Shown here: positions 41,317 to 50,374 of the stretch, one piece after another | How the letters are laid out: every line of letters starts with the position of its first letter | Position numbering within the stretch: the first letter of the stretch is position 1 | NCBI RefSeq assembly: GCF_001905905.1 | Contig: NZ_LIVT01000005.1 | Coordinates: 310,001-374,000, forward strand | Source: Streptomyces sp. CB02366 | Lineage (GTDB): Bacteria; Actinomycetota; Actinomycetes; Streptomycetales; Streptomycetaceae | Direction: 5' to 3' | Length of the DNA: 64,000 nt | Notes under the pieces: model-generated | What the model saw: the letters and a program-made list of their open reading frames with translations, nothing else | Databases searched by the model: none | What the model was told of the DNA's origin: nothing | Translations under genes and position numbers: made by a program

Positions 41317-43461
41317 GTGAGCAGCGAGAGCGAGCCGTCCGCCGAGACCGGAGCCGGGGCGCCGGAACAGCTGGCGCTGATCCGCGAGACCGTCCGCCGG
41401 GCGAAGGCGCCGCGCGCCAAGCCGCGGACCTGGCGCGGCGCGGCCCTCGCCGGTGAACTGCCCGTCGCCCGCGTCCTGGTGAACAAGGGCGTGCTCCACC
41501 TGGACCAGTTCTTCGACTACGCGGTCCCCGAGGAACTGGCCGCCGACGCCCGGCCCGGCGTCCGGGTGCGGGTCCGTTTCGGCGCCGGGGGGCGCAACGT
41601 CCAGGGCGGGCGGCGCGAGGGCGGCGGCCTGATCGACGGCTTCATCGTCGAGCGCCGCGCCGACTCCGACTACCGGGGGGCGCTGGCCGCCCTCGCCTCC
41701 GTGGTCTCCCCGGAGCCGGTGCTCGGGCCCGACCTGCTCGCCCTCTGCCGCGCCGTGGCCGACCGGTACGCGGGCAGCCTCGCCGACGTCGTCCAGCTCG
41801 CCGTCCCGCCCCGTAACGCCCGTGCCGAGTCCAAGCCCTCCCCGGAGCCGCTGCCGCCGCCCCCGCCCCCGCGGCCGGGCGCCTGGGACCGCTACGCGCA
41901 GGGCCCGGCCTTCCTACGTGCCCTGGCGGACGGCGGGGCGCCGCGCGCCGTGTGGACCGCCCTGCCGGGACCGCACTGGCCCGCCGAGATCGCCGGGGCC
42001 GTCGCGGCGACGCTCTCCTCGGGGCGCGGCGCCCTCGTCGTCGTCCCGGACGGACGGGCCGCCGCACGGGTCGACGCGGCCCTGGCCGAAGCCCTCGGCC
42101 CGGGCCGGCACGCCCTGCTGACCGCCGAGTCCGGCCCCGAGAAGCGCTACCGCCAGTGGCTCGCGGTGCGCCGGGGCTCGGTGCGGGCGGTCGTCGGGAC
42201 CCGGGCCGCCATGTTCGCCCCCGTCCGCGACCTCGGGCTCGTGGTCGTCTGGGACGACGGAGACTCCAGCCACAGCGACGACAACGCCCCCTTCCCGCAC
42301 GTCCGCGAGGTCCTGGAGCTGCGCGCGGCCCAGGGCCGCTGCGGCTTCCTGCTCGGCGGGACCAGCTGCACGGTCGAGGCCGCCCAGCTCGTGGAGAGCG
42401 GCTGGGCGCTGCCCCTCCTCGCGGACCGCGAGCGGCTGCGCCGGGCCGCCCCCCTGATCCGTACGGTCGGGGACGGCGAGCTGGCCCGGGACGGGGCCGC
42501 CCGCTCGGCCCGGCTGCCCAGCCTCGCCTGGGGGGCCGTGCGCGACGGACTGCGCAGCGGCCCGGTGCTGGTCCAGGTGCCCCGCCGGGGGTACGCCCCC
42601 CGCCTGGCCTGCGAGCGCTGCCGCACGCCCGCCCGGTGCCGACGCTGCGCCGGACCCCTCCAGGCTCCGGACCAGCGGGACCTGGACTGCGTGTGGTGCG
42701 GCCGGGCCGAGACGGCCTGGCAGTGCGCTGAGTGCGGCTCCCCCCGGCTGCGCGCCCAGGTCGTCGGGGCCCGCCGCACGGCGGAGGAGCTGGGGCGGGC
42801 CTTCCCCGCCGTGCCCGTCCGCACCTCGGGGCGCGACCACATCCTGGACGCGGTGCCCGACGCCCCGGCCCTCGTCGTCTCCACGCCGGGCGCGGAGCCC
42901 GTCGCCGAGGGCGGCTACGCGGCGGCCCTGCTGCTGGACGGCTGGGCCATGCTCGGCCGCCCCGATCTGCGGGCGGGGGAGGAGGCGCTGCGCCGGTGGA
43001 CGGCGGCGGCGGCCCTGGTGCGCGGCCAGGACGAGGGGGGCACGGTGGTGATCGTGGCCGAGCCGACGGAGCGCGCGGTGCAGGCGCTGGTGCGCTGGGA
43101 TCCGGCGGGGTTCGCCCGGCGGGAGCTGGCGGAGCGGGCCGAGCTGGGCTTCCCTCCGGTCTCCCGGATGGCCTCGGTGACCGGACCGGCCGATGCCCTG
43201 GCGGCCTTCCTCCACACCGCGGGACTGCCGCCGGAGGCCGAGGTCCTGGGGCCGGTGCCGCTCCCCGCGGCCGAGCCCGGCAGGCCCCGCAGGCCGGGCG
43301 ACGCCCCGCCGGGCGAGAGCTGGGAACGCGCCCTGGTCCGGGTGGTCCCGGGCCGGGGGGCGGCGCTCGCTCGAGCCCTGAAGACGGCGCTCGCCGCTCG
43401 GATGGCCAAGGGCGCCACGGACCCGGTCCGCATCAGGATCGACCCGCCCGACATCGGCTGA
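41317..43461 (+). CDS. priA: PriA-like primosomal protein without helicase motifs
   Basis: A 714-residue protein. The 3'-DNA-end-binding domain (about residues 48-170: VARVLVNKGVLHLDQFFDYAVP) and the four zinc-binding Cys pairs (CERCRTPARCRRC, CVWCGRAETAWQCAECG) are intact, so it is a PriA homologue. The Walker A site is replaced by LPGPHWPAE (216-224, no GKT), and the DExH position reads WDDGD (312-316). This loss is known for actinobacterial PriA; it probably loads the replisome without unwinding. The start is GTG at 41317. Confidence 0.93.
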   Translation: MSSESEPSAETGAGAPEQLALIRETVRRAKAPRAKPRTWRGAALAGELPVARVLVNKGVLHLDQFFDYAVPEELAADARPGVRVRVRFGAGGRNVQGGRREGGGLIDGFIVERRADSDYRGALAALASVVSPEPVLGPDLLALCRAVADRYAGSLADVVQLAVPPRNARAESKPSPEPLPPPPPPRPGAWDRYAQGPAFLRALADGGAPRAVWTALPGPHWPAEIAGAVAATLSSGRGALVVVPDGRAAARVDAALAEALGPGRHALLTAESGPEKRYRQWLAVRRGSVRAVVGTRAAMFAPVRDLGLVVVWDDGDSSHSDDNAPFPHVREVLELRAAQGRCGFLLGGTSCTVEAAQLVESGWALPLLADRERLRRAAPLIRTVGDGELARDGAARSARLPSLAWGAVRDGLRSGPVLVQVPRRGYAPRLACERCRTPARCRRCAGPLQAPDQRDLDCVWCGRAETAWQCAECGSPRLRAQVVGARRTAEELGRAFPAVPVRTSGRDHILDAVPDAPALVVSTPGAEPVAEGGYAAALLLDGWAMLGRPDLRAGEEALRRWTAAAALVRGQDEGGTVVIVAEPTERAVQALVRWDPAGFARRELAERAELGFPPVSRMASVTGPADALAAFLHTAGLPPEAEVLGPVPLPAAEPGRPRRPGDAPPGESWERALVRVVPGRGAALARALKTALAARMAKGATDPVRIRIDPPDIG

Positions 43462-43486
43462 GGCGCCGGCGGCGACGCGGGCGCCT

Positions 43487-43538
43487 CCGGGGCCCGGGAC
43501 GGCTTCCCCTGCCCGGGGCCGTCTTCCCCGGGCCCCGG
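43487..43538. terminator. Hairpin between priA and the convergent HTH gene
   Basis: Outer arms 43487-43498 and 43527-43538 are a perfect 12-bp inverted repeat enclosing a smaller dyad. It lies between two convergent stop codons. Confidence 0.55.
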
Positions 43539-43602
43539 ACGGGCGACTGCCCGCCGCGCGACCGGCACGGCGGGGCAGGGGGAGGGAAGAGGGGGTGCGG
43601 GG

Positions 43603-44157
43603 TCAGCCGTTGCGGGGGCCCGGGAAGGCGCCGGGGCGCAGCTCCTCGCGGGCGGCCTGCTGGCCCGTGGAAGGCTGCGGCGGCATCGAACGGGCGGCGG
43701 GGACCGAGGGCGCCGGGGAGCCCGGGGCCCCGGAGAGACCGGCGGAGACGGGTGCCGGGCGCGCCACGGACCCCACCTCGCCGCCCGCCTCGGCGGCGGG
43801 CTGCGGGGTGGCGCGGCGCGCCCCGTACCGACGGTGCACCGCCTGCTTGGTGACGCCGAGGGCGGAGCCCACCGCGTCCCAGGAGAAGCCCAGCGAACGG
43901 TCGAAGTCCACCGCGGCGGTGACCAGGGTCTCGACGCTGTCCCGCAGCTCCTGCGCGAGGCGGACGGTGGGGGCCGGGGCCCTGCCGTAGACGACGAAGC
44001 CCGCGGAGGGGCCGGAGCGGCGCGGGCGGTAGACGTTGCCCAGCTGGGCGGTGAGGGTGCGCAGCGCGTCCACCTGCCGCCGGACCCGCTCGATGTCCCG
44101 CACCAGAAGATGCAGACTGGCCCGCGCTTGGGCGTCGTGCGTTGCGTGGTCGGCCAT
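43603..44157 (-). CDS. Helix-turn-helix protein of unknown function
   Basis: A 184-residue protein. The N-terminal half is helical (ASLHLLVRDIERVRRQVDALRTLTAQLGNVY) and is followed by the basic YRPRRSG loop. A helix-turn-helix (SWDAVGSALGVTKQAVHRRYG, about residues 92-112) is clear and resembles sigma-70 region 4 or MarR-type readers. The last 70 residues are Pro/Ala-rich and probably disordered. No sensor domain is seen. It is divergent from fmt (267-bp gap) and convergent with priA. I do not recognise a named family. Confidence 0.82.
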   Translation of the reverse strand: MADHATHDAQARASLHLLVRDIERVRRQVDALRTLTAQLGNVYRPRRSGPSAGFVVYGRAPAPTVRLAQELRDSVETLVTAAVDFDRSLGFSWDAVGSALGVTKQAVHRRYGARRATPQPAAEAGGEVGSVARPAPVSAGLSGAPGSPAPSVPAARSMPPQPSTGQQAAREELRPGAFPGPRNG

Positions 44158-44424
44158 GAAGAAGCCTCTCGAACCGGCGTTGAAAGGGATCGGGCCGCGT
44201 CGGGGCGGCCCGCTTCGGTCAATCTCCTTTGACCAACGCCCGAGCCGGGTATGTGGTCACGCTGTCGGGGCGTATGCACATATGCGCGGGGCGCGCGCGG
44301 CGCGCGTACGCCCCCGTAGTCGCCGCCCGCCCGCAGGGCTGCCCGGGTCCGGCCCGCCCGAAGACTCTAGACTGGTGTGCTGCTCGTCACCGTACGTCTT
44401 GGCCCGAGAGGCAGTCAGCCACCC

Positions 44425-45357
44425 ATGAAGCTCGTCTTCGCCGGCACCCCCGAAGTCGCCGTCCCCGCCCTGGACGCCCTGATCGCCTCCGACCGCCACG
44501 AGGTGGCCGCCGTCGTGACCCGTCCGGACGCCCCGGCGGGCCGGGGCCGCAGGCTCGTCGCGAGCCCGGTGGCCGAGCGGGCGGAGGAGGCCGGGATCGA
44601 GGTGCTCAAACCCGCCAGGCCCCGGGACGAGGAGTTCCTCGCCCGGCTGCGCGAGATCGCCCCGGACTGCTGCCCGGTCGTCGCCTACGGGGCCCTGCTG
44701 CCCAAGATCGCCCTCGACGTGCCCGCCCGGGGCTGGGTCAACCTGCACTTCTCGCTGCTGCCCGCCTGGCGCGGCGCGGCGCCGGTCCAGCACGCGGTGA
44801 TGGCCGGGGACGAGGTGACCGGCGCCTCGACCTTCCTGATCGAGGAGGGCCTGGACTCCGGCCCGGTGTACGGCGTCCTCACCGAGGAGGTCCGCCCCAC
44901 CGACACCAGCGGCGATCTGCTCACCCGGCTCGCCTTCGCCGGTGCGGGGCTGCTCGCCGCCACCATGGACGGCATCGAGGACGGCACGCTGCACGCCGTG
45001 CCCCAGCCGTCCGAGGGCGTCACCCTGGCCCCGAAGATCACCGTGGAGGACGCCCGGATCGACTGGTCCGCGCCCGCCCTGCGGGTGGACCGCGTGGTGC
45101 GCGGCTGCACCCCCGCCCCCGGCGCATGGACGCTCTTCCGCGGCGAGCGGCTCAAGCTCGTCCAGGCCGCCCCGGTGCTGGAGCGCACCGATCTGGCGCC
45201 CGGCGAGCTGTCGAGCGCCAAGAACAACGTGTACGCGGGCACCGGGTCGCACGCCGTCGAGCTGCTCTGGGTCCAGCCGCAGGGCAAGAAGCCGATGCGG
45301 GCCGCCGACTGGGCGCGCGGCGTCCGCATCGCCCACGGCGAACTGCTGGGGGCGTAG
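44425..45357 (+). CDS. fmt: Methionyl-tRNA formyltransferase
   Basis: A 310-residue enzyme that formylates initiator tRNA. The N-terminal MKLVFAGTPEVAVPALDAL, the catalytic segment NLHFSLLPAWRGAAPVQHAVMAGD with Asn-His, and the SLLP formyl-donor signature are intact. A C-terminal OB-like domain (ITVEDARIDW..) follows. ATG at 44425 gives the family start. The gene precedes rsmB by 113 bp, with a hairpin between them. Confidence 0.96.
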   Translation: MKLVFAGTPEVAVPALDALIASDRHEVAAVVTRPDAPAGRGRRLVASPVAERAEEAGIEVLKPARPRDEEFLARLREIAPDCCPVVAYGALLPKIALDVPARGWVNLHFSLLPAWRGAAPVQHAVMAGDEVTGASTFLIEEGLDSGPVYGVLTEEVRPTDTSGDLLTRLAFAGAGLLAATMDGIEDGTLHAVPQPSEGVTLAPKITVEDARIDWSAPALRVDRVVRGCTPAPGAWTLFRGERLKLVQAAPVLERTDLAPGELSSAKNNVYAGTGSHAVELLWVQPQGKKPMRAADWARGVRIAHGELLGA

Positions 45358-45372
45358 CGCCCGGGACGACCG

Positions 45373-45394
45373 GGGGCCGGCGGGCGCCGGCCCC
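45373..45394 (+). terminator. Possible fmt terminator
   Basis: A 9-bp perfect stem (45373-45381 with 45386-45394) with a 4-nt loop, starting 15 nt after the fmt stop and followed by TCTCGTTCG. Confidence 0.55.
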
Positions 45395-45470
45395 TCTCGT
45401 TCGAAGGGCCGGGAGCGGCGACGTACGCTGGGAGCGTTCGCCCCCTCACCTCCAGCGGAGCACCTTTCAC

Positions 45471-46904
45471 GTGAACGACCAGCCGCGTCGCCGTCCCGCC
45501 AAGCCCCACCGCCGGCCCAAGAAGGACCCGGTCCGCTTCCTCGCCTTCGAGGCGCTGCGGGCCGTGGACGAGCGCGACGCGTACGCCAACCTGGTGCTGC
45601 CGCCGCTGCTGAAGAAGGCCCGCGCCAAGGGGGACTTCGACGGCCGGGACGCGGCGCTGGCGACCGAGCTGGTCTACGGCACCCTGCGCCGTCAGGGCAC
45701 GTACGACGCGATCGTGGCGGCCTGCATCGACCGGCCCCTGCGCGAGGTGGACCCGCCGGTCCTCGACGTCCTGAACATGGGCGTCCACCAGCTGCTCGGC
45801 ACCCGTATCCCCACCCACGCGGCGGTCTCCGCCAGCGTGGAGCTGGCCCGGGTGGTGCTGGGGGAGGGGCGTGCGAAGTTCGTCAACGCGGTCCTGCGCA
45901 AGGTCAGCGCGCACGACCTCGACGGCTGGGTGGAGAAGGTCGCCCCGCCGTACGACGAGGACGCCGAGGACCACCTCGCCGTCGTCCACTCCCACCCCCG
46001 CTGGATCGTCTCCGCGCTCTGGGACGCGCTGGGCGGCGGCCGGGCGGGCGTCGAGGACCTGCTGGAGGCCGACAACGAGCGCCCGGAGGTGACCCTGGTC
46101 GCCCGCCCCGGCCGCGCCACCACCGAGGAGCTGGCCACGGCCCTGGGGGAGGACAACTCCCTGCCGGGCCGCTGGTCCCCGTATGCCGTGCGGATGGCCG
46201 AGGGCGGCGAGCCCGGTGCGCTGGCGGCGGTCCAGGAGGGCCGGGCGGGCGTCCAGGACGAGGGCAGCCAGCTCGTCGCCGCCGCGCTGGCCGCCGCCCC
46301 CGTCGAGGGCCGCGACACCCGCTGGCTGGACGGCTGCGCGGGCCCCGGCGGCAAGGCCGCGCTCCTCGCCGCGCTCGCCGCCGAGCGCGGCGTCGTCCTG
46401 CTGGCCGCCGAGAAGCAGCCGCACCGCGCCCGGCTGGTCGAGCGGGCGCTCGCCGGCAACCCCGGCCCGTACCAGGTGATCACGGCGGACGGCACCCGTC
46501 CGCCGTGGCTGCCCGGCAGCTTCGACCGGATCCTGATGGACGTGCCCTGCTCGGGCCTCGGTGCGCTGCGGCGGCGGCCCGAGTCGCGCTGGCGGCGCCG
46601 GCCCGAGGACCTGGAAGCCTTCGCTCCGCTTCAACGCGGTCTCCTGCGCGAGGCGTTGAAGGCCGTACGGGTCGGCGGCGCGGTCGGCTACGCGACCTGT
46701 TCGCCGCATCTCGCGGAGACGCGGGTCGTCGTCGAGGACGTGCTCAAGGGGCGGGGCGGGGAGCCGGTGGAGGCGGAGTGGATCGACGCCCGGCCGCTGC
46801 TCCCCGGGGTGCCCGCCCTGGGGGAGGGGCCCGACGTCCAGCTCTGGCCCCATCTGCACGGCACCGACGCGATGTACCTGGCCCTGCTGCGCCGGACCGG
46901 CTGA
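45471..46904 (+). CDS. rsmB: 16S rRNA (cytosine-5) methyltransferase RsmB/Sun
   Basis: A 477-residue enzyme. Residues about 15-150 form a NusB-like RNA-binding domain (FLAFEALRAVDERDAYANLVLPPLL). The SAM site is LDGCAGPGGKAALLAALAAE, and the two catalytic cysteines are in DVPCSGLGALRRRPESRW and GYATCSPHLAET. In E. coli it methylates C967 of 16S rRNA. The GTG at 45471 starts after a basic-rich leader (NDQPRRRPAKPHRRPKKDP); the frame is open well upstream, but that overlaps fmt. Confidence 0.95.
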   Translation: MNDQPRRRPAKPHRRPKKDPVRFLAFEALRAVDERDAYANLVLPPLLKKARAKGDFDGRDAALATELVYGTLRRQGTYDAIVAACIDRPLREVDPPVLDVLNMGVHQLLGTRIPTHAAVSASVELARVVLGEGRAKFVNAVLRKVSAHDLDGWVEKVAPPYDEDAEDHLAVVHSHPRWIVSALWDALGGGRAGVEDLLEADNERPEVTLVARPGRATTEELATALGEDNSLPGRWSPYAVRMAEGGEPGALAAVQEGRAGVQDEGSQLVAAALAAAPVEGRDTRWLDGCAGPGGKAALLAALAAERGVVLLAAEKQPHRARLVERALAGNPGPYQVITADGTRPPWLPGSFDRILMDVPCSGLGALRRRPESRWRRRPEDLEAFAPLQRGLLREALKAVRVGGAVGYATCSPHLAETRVVVEDVLKGRGGEPVEAEWIDARPLLPGVPALGEGPDVQLWPHLHGTDAMYLALLRRTG

Positions 46905-47132
46905 GCGCCCTTCCGCCCCCGCTCGGCGGCCCCGGCCCTGCTCGCCCGTCCTTCCGGCGGCCGGATCTCGTCGCGCCTGAGGAGGGAGACCGCGCGGGCC
47001 CGGCCCCGCCGAGGGCGAAAAGAACGGCAAAGCGCCGGCAAAATGCCCAGAATGCGCGGACTGTGAGGGCCGAGCGCGTTTTCGTGGCGCATCGAGGCGG
47101 GGAACCGGGTCCGAACGTGGCAGGCTTGGGTC

Positions 47133-47816
47133 ATGGCGCAGATCAACCCCAGCATCCTGTCCGCCGATTTCGCGCGTCTCGCCGAGGAGGCGAAGGCCGT
47201 CGAAGGCGCGGACTGGCTCCATGTCGATGTCATGGACAACCACTTCGTGCCCAACCTGACCCTCGGCGTGCCGATCGTGGAGGCGCTCGGCAAGGCCACG
47301 GACACCCCGCTGGACTGCCACCTCATGATCGAGGACCCGGACCGCTGGGCGCCGCGGTACGTGGAGGCCGGGGCCGGATCCGTCACCTTCCACGCGGAGG
47401 CCGCGGCCGCGCCGGTGCGCCTCGCGCGCGAGATCCGGGCGAAGGGCGCGCGCGCCTCGATGGCGCTCAAGCCCGCGACGCCGATCGAGCCGTACGAGGA
47501 CCTGCTCCCCGAGCTGGACATGCTGCTGATCATGACGGTCGAGCCGGGCTTCGGAGGCCAGGCGTTCCTCGACATCATGCTGCCGAAGATCCGCCGCACC
47601 CGGGAGCTGATCGCCAAGCACGGACTCGAACTGTGGCTCCAGGTCGACGGCGGGGTCTCGGCCTCCACCATCGAGCGGTGCGCCGAGGCGGGCGCGGACG
47701 TCTTCGTGGCCGGATCCGCGGTCTACGGTGCGGCGGACCCGGCGGCGGCGGTGCGGGGGCTGCGGGCGCAGGCGGACGCGGTCACGGCCGTCGCCCCCTG
47801 GGCGTGCGACCACTGA
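47133..47816 (+). CDS. rpe: Ribulose-phosphate 3-epimerase
   Basis: A 227-residue TIM-barrel enzyme of the pentose phosphate pathway. The start AQINPSILSADFARLAEEAK and the metal ligands in LHVDVMDNHFVPNLTLG (His, Asp), DCHLMIEDPD (His) and LQVDGGVS (Asp) are present. The phosphate loop VAGSAVYG is near the end. It starts with ATG. A 228-bp spacer before it (46905-47132) has no gene and is relatively A-rich near 47015-47050, likely promoter sequence. Confidence 0.96.
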   Translation: MAQINPSILSADFARLAEEAKAVEGADWLHVDVMDNHFVPNLTLGVPIVEALGKATDTPLDCHLMIEDPDRWAPRYVEAGAGSVTFHAEAAAAPVRLAREIRAKGARASMALKPATPIEPYEDLLPELDMLLIMTVEPGFGGQAFLDIMLPKIRRTRELIAKHGLELWLQVDGGVSASTIERCAEAGADVFVAGSAVYGAADPAAAVRGLRAQADAVTAVAPWACDH

Positions 47817-47919
47817 ACCAAGGGCAGATGAACGCGGTCCGACAGGGCCGATCAAGGATCGCCGGATCTGACAGGATGAGCGGCGTATCGGGCGTGTGAA
47901 CAGCAGTGAGGAGATCGCG

Positions 47920-48945
47920 GTGTCTGGCATCTCGGCGGGTCGGTCAGCCATGCGGATGGGGCCCGCGGAGCTGGTGCAGGCGGCGGCCATGGCCCGCCGG
48001 TTCTACTTGGAGGGCAAATCCAAGATCCAGATCGCCGAGGAGTTCGGCGTGAGCCGCTTCAAGGTGGCCCGGGTCCTGGAGACCGCCCTCGAACGCGATC
48101 TCGTACGGATCGAGATCCGGGTCCCGGCCGAGCTGGACGCCGAACGCTCCGACGCCCTGCGCGCCCGCTACGGGCTGCGGCACGCGGTGGTCGTGGAGTC
48201 CCCGGCCGAGGAGCAGGACGACGCCGCCGACCCGGAGAACCTGGGCGAGGTCGCGGCCGACCTCCTGGGTGAACTGGTGGCCGAGGGCGATGTGCTCGGC
48301 CTGGCCTGGGGCCGCTCCACCATCCACATGGCGGCCGCGCTGGACAGGCTCCCGCCGTGCACGGTGGTCCAGTTGACCGGGGTGTACGACGCGGGGACCG
48401 CGGAGCGCGGCTCGGTCGAGGCGGTCCGCAGGGCGGCCCAGGTCTCCGGCGGGGAGGCGCACCCCATCTACGCCCCGATGCTGCTGCCGGATCCCGCGAC
48501 GGCCGCCGCGCTGCGCGATCAGACGGGGATCGCCCGCGCCTTCGAGTACTTCGACAAGGTGACGGTCGCCGCCGTCTCCATCGGCTCCTGGGAGCCGGGC
48601 ATCTCCACCGTCCACGACATGCTCTCGGACGCGGAGCGCGCCCACTACGCCTCGCTCGGCGTCGCCGCCGAGATGTCCGCGCACCTCTTCGACGCCGACG
48701 GCCGCCGGGTCGGCCGCGACCTGGGGGAGCGCTGCATCACCGTGGAGGCGGACCGGCTGCGCCGGATCCCCGAGGTGGTCGCGATCGCGGGGGGCCAGCG
48801 CAAGGCGGCGGCGATCGGGGCGGTGCTGCGCTCCGGTCTGGTCACCAGTCTGGTGACGGACACGGCCGCGGCCGACTACCTGCTCACCGAGTCCGCGGCG
48901 GGCGTCCGCCCGGCGCTGGAGCGCGCCGACCCCGACGGCGAGTGA
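47920..48945 (+). CDS. SorC/DeoR-type sugar-binding transcriptional regulator
   Basis: A 341-residue regulator of the SorC/CggR group. The N-terminal helix-turn-helix is KSKIQIAEEFGVSRFKVARVLE (about residues 29-50) and the rest is a sugar-phosphate-binding isomerase-like domain (VLGLAWGRSTIHMAAAL, YFDKVTVAAVSIGSWEPGIS). The GTG at 47920 is chosen over 47896 because GAGGAG lies 6 nt before it. The neighbouring rpe suggests a ligand from pentose metabolism, but this is inference. It converges on the terpene synthase, with a shared hairpin. Confidence 0.9.
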   Translation: MSGISAGRSAMRMGPAELVQAAAMARRFYLEGKSKIQIAEEFGVSRFKVARVLETALERDLVRIEIRVPAELDAERSDALRARYGLRHAVVVESPAEEQDDAADPENLGEVAADLLGELVAEGDVLGLAWGRSTIHMAAALDRLPPCTVVQLTGVYDAGTAERGSVEAVRRAAQVSGGEAHPIYAPMLLPDPATAAALRDQTGIARAFEYFDKVTVAAVSIGSWEPGISTVHDMLSDAERAHYASLGVAAEMSAHLFDADGRRVGRDLGERCITVEADRLRRIPEVVAIAGGQRKAAAIGAVLRSGLVTSLVTDTAAADYLLTESAAGVRPALERADPDGE

Positions 48946-48954
48946 CGCCCCGTA

Positions 48955-49000
48955 CGTGCTGAGGGCCGGGCCCCCTCTCGGGGGCCCGGCCCTCAGCACG
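48955..49000. terminator. Bidirectional terminator between the regulator and terpene synthase genes
   Basis: A perfect 21-bp stem (48955-48975 with 48980-49000) with loop TCTC, between two convergent stop codons. Confidence 0.87.
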
Positions 49001-49007
49001 CGGTCCC

Positions 49008-50192
49008 TCAGCCGGCCGGCGGCGCCTTGGCCGCGCACGGGACGGCCTCGCCGCGCGCCGAGGGGATGCCCAGCACGGTCTCCTCCAGATACTCCTCGGG
49101 CTCCTCGTACTGGCCCACGTCGGCGGGGTTGTACCGGGGCGTCCGGCGCGACCAGTCCAGGTTGCCCCGCATCCAGCTCCGCATCCCGTCGAGGTAGGGC
49201 ACCAGCAGCCCGGACAGCTCCGGATACAGCTCCAGCAGCTCGTCCTCGGCGGTCAGGAACCGCTCGGTCTCCATCGCCAGGCGCTCCGCGACGTGGTCCA
49301 GCGCCTCCTGCTCGCCGAGGCCCCGGTGGTGGCGGACCAGGTGGACCAGGTTGTGGATCTCGCCGAGCACCTGCTCCTTCTCGAAGGAGTAGACGTCGTT
49401 CGCCCAGCACACGTGGTTGCAGGCGGCTTCCAGGGCGGTGATGAAGCGGGGGTCGTTGTGGATCGACTCCGGGGCCTCGATCCGCGCCACGATCTCTATG
49501 AGGTCCATGCAGACGTGGATGGCGCCGGTGTGCCGCCGCTTGGCGATGTACGTCTCCTCCGAGGGCACCACCCCGTCGGCGCGGTTTCCCGCCTCCCAGG
49601 TCGTGGCGGTCGTGAGGTAGGACACCAGGTGCCAGGCGAACCGGGTCCGCCAGTGCGGGGCGGCGTTCGGGGTCGTACGTTTCCACAGGTCGGCCAGGGC
49701 GGTCACGGCGGCCGGGACCTCCTCCCCCGGCAGCGGCTCGGGGGCGGAGCCGTCGACCACCGCGCGCATCCGCTCCACCACGTCCCTCACCCGTTCGGGC
49801 GACCGGCCGAGGTGGCCGTCGTCGAGCTGGTCGTCGACGAGGAAGAGCCAGACGAACCAGTCCGCCACCAGATCGAGGTGTTCCGCGTCGGCGGTCGGGT
49901 AGACCATGCCGACGAACGCCCCGAAATCGGCTTGTTCGAACCGGTGCCTCGCGGACTCCCGGTGGACCAGGCCGGTCTGTCTGGTCCAGGCGTCCAGATG
50001 CTCCCGTGTACGGGCTACGTGCGGGTTGGTCCGCTGCGGGAACGGGCAGTAGATGTCCGGCAGTTCGCTGTCCACAGGCGGATCGGGATCCTCTCCGGTC
50101 AAACGGTGTGCCCGGGGGAGCCGCCGAGTCGGCGTCGACGCTTCCGGCACCCCCGAGACCTGCGGCTTTGAAGCTACCTGAGCCCTTGTCAC
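49008..50192 (-). CDS. Class I terpene cyclase (sesquiterpene synthase-like)
   Basis: A 394-residue terpene synthase. The metal-binding motif DDQLDD is at 120-125 (a DDxxD type), the NSE triad NDVYSFEKE at 265-273 (Asn265, Ser269, Glu273), and the closing RY pair at 353-354; the candidate sensor arginines are 219-220. All catalytic elements are intact. Residues 1-50 are a variable leader. The product cannot be read from sequence. It does not resemble the epi-isozizaene or caryolanol synthases I can recall. No cytochrome P450 or prenyltransferase lies beside it. The GTG start has only a weak SD. Confidence 0.92.
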   Translation of the reverse strand: MTRAQVASKPQVSGVPEASTPTRRLPRAHRLTGEDPDPPVDSELPDIYCPFPQRTNPHVARTREHLDAWTRQTGLVHRESARHRFEQADFGAFVGMVYPTADAEHLDLVADWFVWLFLVDDQLDDGHLGRSPERVRDVVERMRAVVDGSAPEPLPGEEVPAAVTALADLWKRTTPNAAPHWRTRFAWHLVSYLTTATTWEAGNRADGVVPSEETYIAKRRHTGAIHVCMDLIEIVARIEAPESIHNDPRFITALEAACNHVCWANDVYSFEKEQVLGEIHNLVHLVRHHRGLGEQEALDHVAERLAMETERFLTAEDELLELYPELSGLLVPYLDGMRSWMRGNLDWSRRTPRYNPADVGQYEEPEEYLEETVLGIPSARGEAVPCAAKAPPAG

Positions 50193-50374
50193 CTGGTCCA
50201 GGGATGGTGATCACGAATGATTCGAATCCTGTTCGGGTAAGGTCCGCGGGTAAGGCAGGTTCCACTTGCCCGGGGCCCCCGGCCGCCTCCTCGGAGGAAC
50301 ATACGAACACGGGGGTCCTTTGCTGTGTCTTCGTGGAAACGACCTGCACCGTTTCGTATGAAAAAATGAGTGTT

